Part shown: positions 8,604-16,925 of the stretch, piece after piece | How positions within the stretch are numbered: position 1 is the stretch's first letter | Layout of the letters: the number at the start of each line of letters is the position of its first letter | From: Clostridioides difficile | GTDB lineage: Bacteria; Bacillota; Clostridia; Peptostreptococcales; Peptostreptococcaceae | DNA length: 64,000 bases | Direction of reading: 5' to 3' | Assembly: GCA_012955965.1 (NCBI GenBank) | Contig: JABBZI010000008.1 | Span: 62,001-126,000 of the forward strand | Notes under the pieces: model-generated | What the model saw: only the letters and a program-made list of their open reading frames with translations | The model's database searches: none | Told to the model about the DNA's origin: nothing | Translations under genes and position numbers: made by a program

Positions 8604-10223
8604 CTAATTTTCTAAATTATTGCATACATTTTTAACAATTAGTTCACACTTATCTATGAGCTTGTCCATCTCATACTTTAATCTATTATATTCATTCATC
8701 TCAAATTCTTCTGGTTTATATTCATAGAACATTTTAATTAAGTATGCACATGATTTATACCATAATAACATCTCTTTATCATATTGTTCTCTATTTTTAA
8801 TATATAATTTATTTTTATAACAATACTCTATTATATAGTACCAATCTGGTGCAGAGCCACTAAGTATAAGTACATTATTACTATTTTGGTTTTTATTCAA
8901 TCTAAATGAACTTAATACCTCATCTATGTACATCATATTACCTTTTTCTAATAGTTTAATCCATGCGGCAACATCTACTAAAGCTGTTATATAGTTCCCA
9001 TCTAATGTAAATATACCTTCAGCTTCTATTATATTCTTAAAAATAACCATTGAAGGTGCTCCTATAAAATTTATTAGTTTTACTAATGTTTCTTTAATTA
9101 CATCTTGTCCTGACATTTTAATATCTTTCCCTGATGATATAGACTGTTTTCTTACTACATTATTATCTTCATCTATATAATTCATACTAGAACTTACTAA
9201 TACTAGGGAACCATCATTCATAAAATAATTCATCATTTTTTCAATTCTATTTTCATTATGTAAATCATCATGAAATAGATAACTTATATATTCTCCTTTT
9301 GCTACTTTAAGTATCTTCTCTTGATTTATATTTCCATTCCCACCTAATGGCCCTCCATTATTTATGTATTTTATATTGTTGTAGTACTTCATATATACTT
9401 TTACTAGTTTCTCAACGTCATCTGTTGTACTATCGTCCCCTATTATTATCTCAATTTTTTTATATGTTTGATTTAAAGCAGATGTTAATGCTTGACTAAG
9501 AAATAAGGTTTGATTATATGTGGGTATAAGAATACTTACTAATGGTAGGTTTGAATAAATTTCTCTTTCATATTCTTTTATAAATTTAACCCTATAATCT
9601 TCATATATATCAGTTCTATTAATTTTTTCTCCTAAATATATACACCAAGGTATTTTTAAATTTGGTATAATAATTTTATACTTTTTTTTATTAAATTCCA
9701 TACATTGTGATACATCATAAAAATAACTGTTATCAAATATATCTTCTCTCCATTTAATATCATATTGAGTTATCATAATTAATCCATCAATCACTTCTAC
9801 TTGTTCATAATCACCTTTTATGTCATCTTTACATATAAACTCTACTTCTCTAGTAAAATTATTATATACTTTAACTATATTATATTCTTCTAATTCAAAC
9901 CATACACCACTAATAGGTAGCTTTTTAACCCCAGCCATTCCTATCATTCCTATATCTTTATCAGAATTGAATAAATCCAAAACATCATATATAAAATTCT
10001 GATTAATTATAAGTGTATTTTGGTTAATATATACCTTATATTTTGCATTTGTTTTTTCTAAAGCATTATTATATGCTTTTGACATACACAAAATATCTCT
10101 AATACCAATTATCTCTATACTAAAACCATCTGGTATTCTTAAATTATTTATATAAAATAAACATTCTTCATAATCTCTGCTATTACTTACACATGTTATA
10201 AAACATATTTTTTTAGAGTCCAT
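8604..10223 (-). CDS. Two-domain glycosyltransferase: shared N-terminal GT module + GT2 domain
   Basis: The 539-residue protein begins MDSKKICFITCVSNSRDYEECLFYINNLRIP, the module shared with the genes at 5256 and 11948 (to about residue 225). It continues with a classical GT2 domain: VSILIPTYNQTLFLSQALTSALNQTYKKIEIIIGDDSTTDD, and later SYLFHDDLHNENRIEKM. The rest is helical. It most likely transfers two successive sugars, or one domain only recognises the acceptor. AAGGAGAGG precedes the ATG. It lies between two aminotransferase genes in the F2 block. Confidence 0.88.
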   Translation of the reverse strand: MDSKKICFITCVSNSRDYEECLFYINNLRIPDGFSIEIIGIRDILCMSKAYNNALEKTNAKYKVYINQNTLIINQNFIYDVLDLFNSDKDIGMIGMAGVKKLPISGVWFELEEYNIVKVYNNFTREVEFICKDDIKGDYEQVEVIDGLIMITQYDIKWREDIFDNSYFYDVSQCMEFNKKKYKIIIPNLKIPWCIYLGEKINRTDIYEDYRVKFIKEYEREIYSNLPLVSILIPTYNQTLFLSQALTSALNQTYKKIEIIIGDDSTTDDVEKLVKVYMKYYNNIKYINNGGPLGGNGNINQEKILKVAKGEYISYLFHDDLHNENRIEKMMNYFMNDGSLVLVSSSMNYIDEDNNVVRKQSISSGKDIKMSGQDVIKETLVKLINFIGAPSMVIFKNIIEAEGIFTLDGNYITALVDVAAWIKLLEKGNMMYIDEVLSSFRLNKNQNSNNVLILSGSAPDWYYIIEYCYKNKLYIKNREQYDKEMLLWYKSCAYLIKMFYEYKPEEFEMNEYNRLKYEMDKLIDKCELIVKNVCNNLEN

Positions 10224-10266
10224 GTCTTAATCCTCTCCTTGTATTCTGCACATATATAGATAGTTT

Positions 10267-11406
10267 TTATTTACATCCTGTAAATTTGTTTATTTCTTGT
10301 GCTATATATCTTATTTCTTCTTTGTTTAACTGCATGTGAAGAGGTAATGAAATAATTCTTTTTGACATTTTATGTGCATTTGGGCACTTTCCGTAATCGT
10401 ACGAGTACATGTCATATTCTGTATTATCTTTATAATGTACTCCTGGAAAAATTCCTACATCATTCAATGCCATCATGAGATTATCTCTGTCATCTACTTC
10501 AATTGCATAAATATGATATGAACATTCCTTTTCAAATGGAGCTGGGATAGATTTTACATAGGAATTATTTGCGAAAAGCTCATCATAATATTTACACAAT
10601 TCTCTTCTATATTCATTATCTGAATCCAAATATTTTAATTGTACTAAAGCAATTGCTGCCATTATTGAGTTCCCATGATTTTTAAACCCTAAATATTCAA
10701 CATCGTATTCCCATTTATATTTTCCTTCACTATTACTTCTAGTGTATGTATCCTTATTTATCCCAAGCCAAGTAAACTTCCTACACATAGAATCTAATTT
10801 TTCATTGTTAAAACAAATCATACCACTATCCGCTGTAGGTAAATTTTTCACAGCTTGATATGAATATATAGCCACATCTACACCATCTAATGTACCTGGA
10901 AATATCCCATCCATACGAGTTCCTGCCATATGTGCTGCATCCAAAATTAATTTCAGATTATATTCTTTACATATTTTAATTATTTCTTTAAGTCTACCTA
11001 CTCTTCCACCATAACCTACAAATACAATAGCTCTAGTTTTATCATTTATTTTATTCTTTACATCTTTAGGATCAAGACATAAATATTCATCTATATCTGC
11101 AAAACGTGGCACTAAATTCTCATACATAATTGCATGATTTGTTGACACAAATGTAAGTGGTGTAGAAATAATCTCATCCCCATCATTCCATTTATTTTCG
11201 AGTTTTAAAATCTTAATTGCAAGATGAAGCCCAGCGCTAGCTGAATTCAAGTAGTGAGAATTTTTATGACCTGTATATTCATTCCATCTATTTTCAAATT
11301 TAATAGTCTTGAAACCTAATCCAGTCCAGCCCTCTTCAAGACATTCCCTAATTTCCTCTAAACATTCATCAATGTGAAAAGTTGGTTTAAATAATTGTAT
11401 TCCCAT
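10267..11406 (-). CDS. Sugar-nucleotide aminotransferase (DegT/DnrJ/EryC1/StrS family)
   Basis: This 379-residue PLP enzyme starts MGIQLFKPTFHIDECLEEIRECLEEGWTGLGFKT. The cofactor aspartate is in LILDAAHMAG and the PLP lysine is Lys187 in YSYQAVKNLPTADSGM. The family adds an amino group to 3- or 4-keto sugar nucleotides. It differs strongly from the aminotransferase at 7421, so the two probably serve different sugars. The GNAT gene immediately upstream (11409) is a likely partner that acetylates the new amine. AGGAG precedes the ATG. Confidence 0.86.
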   Translation of the reverse strand: MGIQLFKPTFHIDECLEEIRECLEEGWTGLGFKTIKFENRWNEYTGHKNSHYLNSASAGLHLAIKILKLENKWNDGDEIISTPLTFVSTNHAIMYENLVPRFADIDEYLCLDPKDVKNKINDKTRAIVFVGYGGRVGRLKEIIKICKEYNLKLILDAAHMAGTRMDGIFPGTLDGVDVAIYSYQAVKNLPTADSGMICFNNEKLDSMCRKFTWLGINKDTYTRSNSEGKYKWEYDVEYLGFKNHGNSIMAAIALVQLKYLDSDNEYRRELCKYYDELFANNSYVKSIPAPFEKECSYHIYAIEVDDRDNLMMALNDVGIFPGVHYKDNTEYDMYSYDYGKCPNAHKMSKRIISLPLHMQLNKEEIRYIAQEINKFTGCK

Positions 11407-11408
11407 TT

Positions 11409-11933
11409 TTACTTATCTCCTCTCATTAGATTAAATTCTTTTTTTTCTAGTTGCATGCATTTAATAAGATTACTTTTACTTTCATTTATTTCTATAAAAC
11501 CAACCTTTTCATATATTCTTATTGCTCTCAAATTTGACTTATATACTTCTAATCTAATTTTATCTAGATTAAGTATTTCAAATCCAATTATACATGCTCC
11601 CATAGTAGCATCATATCCAAATCCATTTTTTACTTTGCTATTATCAATAATAAGACGACCAAATTCCCCAATATTTTTATCAATATCATATAGCGCCACA
11701 CTACCTATAAAGGTATTATTTAATTTGTCTTCTACAATAAACATAAAATCATTTTTTTTATGTTTATAACATTCGAACCACTTTCTTTGTTCATATTTTG
11801 AAATTTTATTTGAATTAATAAACCACATCCTGTTATAATCTTCATTTCTTAATTTTCTTAACAACTCTATATCGCCTATATTTAACGGTCTTATTTTTAT
11901 TCGTTTCAGTTCTAGGTTATACTTATGCTGCAC
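11409..11933 (-). CDS. GNAT-family N-acetyltransferase (amino-sugar acetyltransferase, PseH/WecD-like)
   Basis: The 174-residue protein shows the GNAT pattern: KIRPLNIGDIELLRKLRN at the start, GEFGRLIIDNSKVKNGFGYDA (acetyl-CoA loop), and LDKIRLEVYKSNLRAIRIYEKVGF near the end. Start is a GTG at 11933 behind AGGAGATAAAGG. Members in nonulosonate and O-antigen clusters acetylate 4-amino sugars. Only 2 bases separate it from the aminotransferase at 10267, so the two are likely translated together and act in sequence. Confidence 0.85.
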   Translation of the reverse strand: MQHKYNLELKRIKIRPLNIGDIELLRKLRNEDYNRMWFINSNKISKYEQRKWFECYKHKKNDFMFIVEDKLNNTFIGSVALYDIDKNIGEFGRLIIDNSKVKNGFGYDATMGACIIGFEILNLDKIRLEVYKSNLRAIRIYEKVGFIEINESKSNLIKCMQLEKKEFNLMRGDK

Positions 11934-11947
11934 TTTACCTTTATCTC

Positions 11948-13552
11948 CTAAATATATTTTTTATATAAGTAATCGTTATCTAAAAATTTATCTACATTAT
12001 TTTTTACTCTATTAAACTCTTCTTTCTCATCACTATTTGGAGTATAGTTATAAATATCTTTTAATTGTTTATCGAATCTGTCATATAATAATCTTATAAC
12101 TTTCTTAAACTCTTCTTTATTCTTTTCCAAGATATTATTCTTGCAACAATGGTCAACTAAATAACACCAATCCAATACACTTCCGCTTTGAATAATTTGA
12201 TTATGTGTGTTTTGATTCTTATGACTTCTAAATGAGCTTAATGACTCATGTAAAAAAATCATATCTCCTTGTAATAATACTTTAGCCCATATACTGACAT
12301 CTCCTAAACAGGTAATCTGATTTCCATTTAAATCCATTATCTCATCATTATTTATTAAGCTTCTCTTGAATATAGCGGTTGTTGGCTCCCCTATAAAATT
12401 ATATAGAGCACATGCTATATACTTAATTGCATCTTTTCCTTTTATCTTAAGATTTTTATCTGCGTTAAGAGATAATACATCTATTAAATTATTATCTTCA
12501 TCAATATAATTTCTACTTGATGTTACTAAAGCTATAGACTTATCATTTTGAAAATACATCATCATTTTCTCAATTCTATCTAGATTATATAAATCATCAT
12601 GCATTAAATAACTTATATATTCCCCATTAGATAACTTAAATAAATTTTCCATATTATTCTTTCCTTTTTCACCAAGAGGACCATTATTATTAATAAAAGT
12701 TATATTGTCATATTTATTTAAGTATTTTTCAACTAAATGTCTAACTTCAACAGTAGTACTATCATCACCTATAATTATTTCTAATTTTTTATAGGTTTGA
12801 TTTATTGCAGATTCTAATGCCTGTTTAAAAAAATGTGTTTCGTTATATGTTGGTATAAGCACACTTACAAGAGGTAAATTATAGTATATATCATCTTTGT
12901 ACTCCTCTATAAATTTCAATCTATATTCTTCATATCCATTTGACATATTTACTATACCACAATCATGTACACACCAAGGGTTTTCTTGTTTTGGAATAAC
13001 AATTTTATATTTATTTCTGTTAAATTCCATACTTTGTGATATATCATAAAAATGCCACCCATCAAATAAATCTTCTCTCCATTTAATATCATATTGTGTT
13101 ATCATTATCAAACCATCAATTACTTCTACTGGCTCATACATTCCTTTTCCTTCATAAAGAAATGTATTCTTCATTATTCCATCATAATTATCACACAATT
13201 GTGTTACTTGATTAATTCCAGATTGCCACCAAATGCCATTGATTGGTATTTTTTTTGTGCCTGTCATCCCAATCATTCCTATATTTTTATCTGCCTCAAA
13301 TATTTTAATTACATCATATATAAAGTTTTTATTTTTTATTAATGTATCCTGATGTAAATAAACTTTATACTTTGCATCAGTTTCTTTCATCATTCTGTTA
13401 TAGGCGGATGTCATTGAACTAGCATTTTTCATATAAATAGATTCAATATAAAATCCTGGAGGTATATTTAAGTGTTCTATATAAAAAATACATTCTTTAT
13501 ACATTCTCTCATCATTTACACATGTTATAAAACATATTTTTTTTTCATTCAT
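11948..13552 (-). CDS. Two-domain glycosyltransferase: shared N-terminal GT module + GT2 domain
   Basis: The 534-residue protein has the shared N-terminal module (CFITCVNDERMYKECIFYIEHL, YLHQDTLIKNK, GMIGMTGTKKIPINGIWW, QYDIKWREDLFDGWHFYDIS) and a GT2 domain from about residue 228 (SVLIPTYNETHFFKQALESAINQTYKKLEIIIGDDSTTVE, then HDDLYNLDRIEKMMMYF). It is a clear paralogue of 8604 over its whole length. It follows the gene at 13557 by 4 bases, with AGGGAG inside that gene's end, so the two are translationally linked. Confidence 0.88.
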   Translation of the reverse strand: MNEKKICFITCVNDERMYKECIFYIEHLNIPPGFYIESIYMKNASSMTSAYNRMMKETDAKYKVYLHQDTLIKNKNFIYDVIKIFEADKNIGMIGMTGTKKIPINGIWWQSGINQVTQLCDNYDGIMKNTFLYEGKGMYEPVEVIDGLIMITQYDIKWREDLFDGWHFYDISQSMEFNRNKYKIVIPKQENPWCVHDCGIVNMSNGYEEYRLKFIEEYKDDIYYNLPLVSVLIPTYNETHFFKQALESAINQTYKKLEIIIGDDSTTVEVRHLVEKYLNKYDNITFINNNGPLGEKGKNNMENLFKLSNGEYISYLMHDDLYNLDRIEKMMMYFQNDKSIALVTSSRNYIDEDNNLIDVLSLNADKNLKIKGKDAIKYIACALYNFIGEPTTAIFKRSLINNDEIMDLNGNQITCLGDVSIWAKVLLQGDMIFLHESLSSFRSHKNQNTHNQIIQSGSVLDWCYLVDHCCKNNILEKNKEEFKKVIRLLYDRFDKQLKDIYNYTPNSDEKEEFNRVKNNVDKFLDNDYLYKKYI

Positions 13553-13556
13553 ACTG

Positions 13557-15419
13557 TTATCTCCCTATCAGATGAAGTATCTCTACTATACCAATATCTG
13601 TTTTAACTTCATCATTACTATTTTGTATGATTTCATATGCCATGTCATATTCTTCTAAACTACATAGCATGTAACTTATATTATATACAGTATCAATATC
13701 ATTTCTATCTATTTCCAAGGCTCTCATAAGCATAGAAATGCTAAAATCAACCTCTTTTCGATTAAAACTTTCTATTGAAAGTTTATTTAGAATATCTATT
13801 TTATTTATTACATTAGTACTTATTAAATACTTAATATCTTCTAATAATTGGTCATCTATTTCATAATTATCAAATATAAATGATATACTTGCTTCGACAT
13901 CCAGTTTATTATCTATTCTCATTAACATATATCTCAACTCAATCATATGATTAAGTTTGTATCTCTCAAAATCAATATTATTTTTAAATCTAATAAAATA
14001 CTTACTTATCTCATATACATTTCTAAACTCTTCTCCAAATATTCCACATATTGAGTTAATAAAATTAATATCCTCTTGAGTCAATTTTTTTCTTTTTCCA
14101 AAAACATCATCTACTAAATAGTTATTATTAGCAAACATTTCTTCAACTTCATCAATTGTAAAAAATCTTAAATGAGATTTACTTAAAACTTCTAGATTTG
14201 AAGAATAAAACTTTCCTTTTATAATGGATTTCAATGCATCTATATACATAACATTAGAAATGCTAAATAATATAAAACCGTCTTTTTTCAAAATCTTTTT
14301 TATATTTTTTAGCATTTTGTTTGAATCTTTTATATCTTCAAATACATCACCCAACATTATATAATCAAAAAAACTTTCTTCATACTCTAAAGCTACATTT
14401 TCTATATCTCCAATAGTTATTTTACAAATATTTTCCGCTATTCTAGAAATGTCTTTATTTAAATCAATCCCATATACATCTGCATTCTTGTATCTATTTT
14501 TTATCTCATTTAGAGATGCACCTGTTCCACATCCTATATCCAATATATTAAATTTTGAATTTTCATTATTTTTTATCAAGGATATCAGGTCAAATTTTAT
14601 TGTATTGTTTATTTTAGGATTAAATCCCCATTTATTAATAAATTCATTTAGATCTTTTTGTATTAGATTTCTATGCCTATATGTATTTTCTTCCTTTGAT
14701 ATAATATTAAAATTATGTAAAAAAGTATCCATACATACTACTAGTGAATATCCTAAACTAATTAATCTAAAAGAAAAATCATAATATCCAAATTCTTTAG
14801 TTTTAAAATTATTATCAAATATACCACATTCTTCTAATGCTAATCTTTTAAACATAATACAAAATCCTTCTAGATTTGTTCTTTTCCTCCAATAATTACA
14901 ATCTGAACTATTATAGTTCTGTGTGAAATCAAGCATCTTATCATCATAGGAATACATGGCATCTATTTTCTGACCCTCTTGCAGATTATTACTTACAGGA
15001 CCAACTGCACCTATCTTTTCATTACTCCAAAGAGCCACATGCAAATTATAAAGCCATCTTTGAGTTACTATGACATCACTATTCAAAAAAACTATATTCT
15101 CACCCTTTGCTATATTTAATCCTTTATCATAACATATTGCTAAGTCTTCAAGCATTTCATTATGTATAGATATTATATCTTTTTGCTGTTTAATCCAATC
15201 AGTAGTCTCATCATTTGAACAATTATTAACTACAATTATTTCATAATCATTTTTAGGTGTAAACTTTCTTATACTTTTAATACATAATTTTAGATGTTCT
15301 AATTCATTGTAATTTGATATTACTATACTAGTAAATTTTATATTTTTTTCTTCATTACTATACACATACTTATCTAAAGCGTTTGATATATCCTCTAAGT
15401 CACTAATTTTTGAATTCAT
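13557..15419 (-). CDS. Glycosyltransferase (GT2)-methyltransferase fusion of flagellin glycosylation
   Basis: In this 620-residue protein, residues 28-265 form a GT2 domain (TSIVISNYNELEHLKLCIKSI, FLNSDVIVTQRW, EGFCIMFKR). Residues 288-450 form a SAM-dependent class I methyltransferase (FNILDIGCGTGASLNEI, YGIDLN, FDYIMLGDVFEDI). A helical, TPR-like tail follows. Similar fused enzymes are known in C. difficile type B flagellin glycosylation, where methylated rhamnose occurs. It likely adds a sugar and methylates the glycan in the cytoplasm. Methylation target and linkage are not readable here. Confidence 0.85.
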   Translation of the reverse strand: MNSKISDLEDISNALDKYVYSNEEKNIKFTSIVISNYNELEHLKLCIKSIRKFTPKNDYEIIVVNNCSNDETTDWIKQQKDIISIHNEMLEDLAICYDKGLNIAKGENIVFLNSDVIVTQRWLYNLHVALWSNEKIGAVGPVSNNLQEGQKIDAMYSYDDKMLDFTQNYNSSDCNYWRKRTNLEGFCIMFKRLALEECGIFDNNFKTKEFGYYDFSFRLISLGYSLVVCMDTFLHNFNIISKEENTYRHRNLIQKDLNEFINKWGFNPKINNTIKFDLISLIKNNENSKFNILDIGCGTGASLNEIKNRYKNADVYGIDLNKDISRIAENICKITIGDIENVALEYEESFFDYIMLGDVFEDIKDSNKMLKNIKKILKKDGFILFSISNVMYIDALKSIIKGKFYSSNLEVLSKSHLRFFTIDEVEEMFANNNYLVDDVFGKRKKLTQEDINFINSICGIFGEEFRNVYEISKYFIRFKNNIDFERYKLNHMIELRYMLMRIDNKLDVEASISFIFDNYEIDDQLLEDIKYLISTNVINKIDILNKLSIESFNRKEVDFSISMLMRALEIDRNDIDTVYNISYMLCSLEEYDMAYEIIQNSNDEVKTDIGIVEILHLIGR

Positions 15420-15467
15420 AAATCCTCCTTTTTTGACTTTGACAGTGTTAATTATCTAAATTTTATT

Positions 15468-16901
15468 TTATAATACTTCTATATGCTTCATAGCCTCTAA
15501 TTCTTTTATTAATTCCATTACTTCTTTTTTCTCATCACCGTTAGTAGAATGGCTGATTAAATTATAAATTTTTAATGCATTATCTATCTCCATATTTTTT
15601 TCATATGCATAAGCAAGATTGTAGTATATATCTATATTATTTTTATTAGATTTTGATATAGCACAAGTGAAATTATTAATAGCAATTTCATATTCTCCTG
15701 CTTTTACTGCTATTATTCCCTTTATATTTAGAAATTCTATATTATGTCTTAGCCTTTCATTATAACAAGTGACATATTCTAGAGCATCTTCAATTTTATT
15801 TTCTTCCATTAACAAATATATATCACTTAGTATATCTTGCTCTTTTTTAATATAGTTTGAAATAATATTCTCAAGATTATCAATATAATTATTTATATTA
15901 AATTTTTCTACTGATTCAATACATTTCATACTTGCTGGCAATTCTATTTGTTTTTTTTGAATAGATTGTAATATATCATACAGTCCATTATAATCTCCTC
16001 TTTTGAAAATCCAGCCATTCTCTCCTTCTTTTATTATATCTTTTGGTCCTTCACAATCACTAGATATTACTGGAATTCCTCTTCCCAAAGCTTCAACTAA
16101 AACTAGCCCGAAACCTTCTACATCAGATGTCAAGATTAATGCAGTTGCTAAATTAACAGATTCCCATGGTTTATCTAACCATCCACACCATTCAATATTG
16201 TCATATATTTCTAAATACATAGCCAATAATTTCAAATAATCTTCGTCTTCTCCACTTCCGATTATTTTCAAAGTCCATGAATTATCTAATAATTTTAAAG
16301 CATTAAATAGTATATCTAATCGTTTTTCTTTATTATGTAATCTCCCGATATATAATAAATCCAATTTCTCCCTATTTTGACTTATTGTAATCAAATTTTC
16401 TAATCTTACAGGATTACCTACATAATGTATATTACTCTCTTTTTCAACATAATTATGTATTCTGCCTCCTATATCATTTGATATAGCTAAATGAGCATCA
16501 CTATACTTCAACAACTCACACATTCCATAATACTCAGGTCTCCCATGAATCCAAGAAAGTATTGATGGTTTATTATACTTTAGATTTCTTATTGATAGAT
16601 TACAAATTAAGCTTAAAACAGGTGCATGTGTTGCAATTATAACATCTGGAACTCCCATTATATCAATTAAGTTACTATATCCTAAAGCAAGGCTATGTAC
16701 ATCATCTTCATCTAGATTATTTTTTAATCCATAAAAGTATATTTCTGAAATAGTTTTTTCCCATTCTACATGAATAGGTCTATACGCTTGAAATACTCTT
16801 ACTCTATATCCTCTACCTAATAAATTATTACTAACCGTAGTTATAACATCTTCTAACCCACCTCTTCCTTGAGCATAAGCTAGAACTATATCTATAATCA
16901 T
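15468..16901 (-). CDS. GT4-family glycosyltransferase with C-terminal TPR repeats
   Basis: The 477-residue protein has a GT4/GT-B fold: MIIDIVLAYAQGRGGLEDVI (acceptor-domain start), LDLLYIGRLHNKEKRLDILF and EGFGLVLVEALGRGIPVISSDCEGPKDII (nucleotide-sugar binding E-x7-E). From about residue 350 TPR-like helices follow (EYEIAINNFTCAISKSNKNNIDIYYNLAYAYEKN). TPR tails may hold flagellin. AAGGGGAA precedes the ATG. It follows the first transferase of the block and is likely an elongating enzyme. Confidence 0.86.
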   Translation of the reverse strand: MIIDIVLAYAQGRGGLEDVITTVSNNLLGRGYRVRVFQAYRPIHVEWEKTISEIYFYGLKNNLDEDDVHSLALGYSNLIDIMGVPDVIIATHAPVLSLICNLSIRNLKYNKPSILSWIHGRPEYYGMCELLKYSDAHLAISNDIGGRIHNYVEKESNIHYVGNPVRLENLITISQNREKLDLLYIGRLHNKEKRLDILFNALKLLDNSWTLKIIGSGEDEDYLKLLAMYLEIYDNIEWCGWLDKPWESVNLATALILTSDVEGFGLVLVEALGRGIPVISSDCEGPKDIIKEGENGWIFKRGDYNGLYDILQSIQKKQIELPASMKCIESVEKFNINNYIDNLENIISNYIKKEQDILSDIYLLMEENKIEDALEYVTCYNERLRHNIEFLNIKGIIAVKAGEYEIAINNFTCAISKSNKNNIDIYYNLAYAYEKNMEIDNALKIYNLISHSTNGDEKKEVMELIKELEAMKHIEVL

Positions 16902-16925
16902 CTTTTATTTCCCCTTAATAAATTC

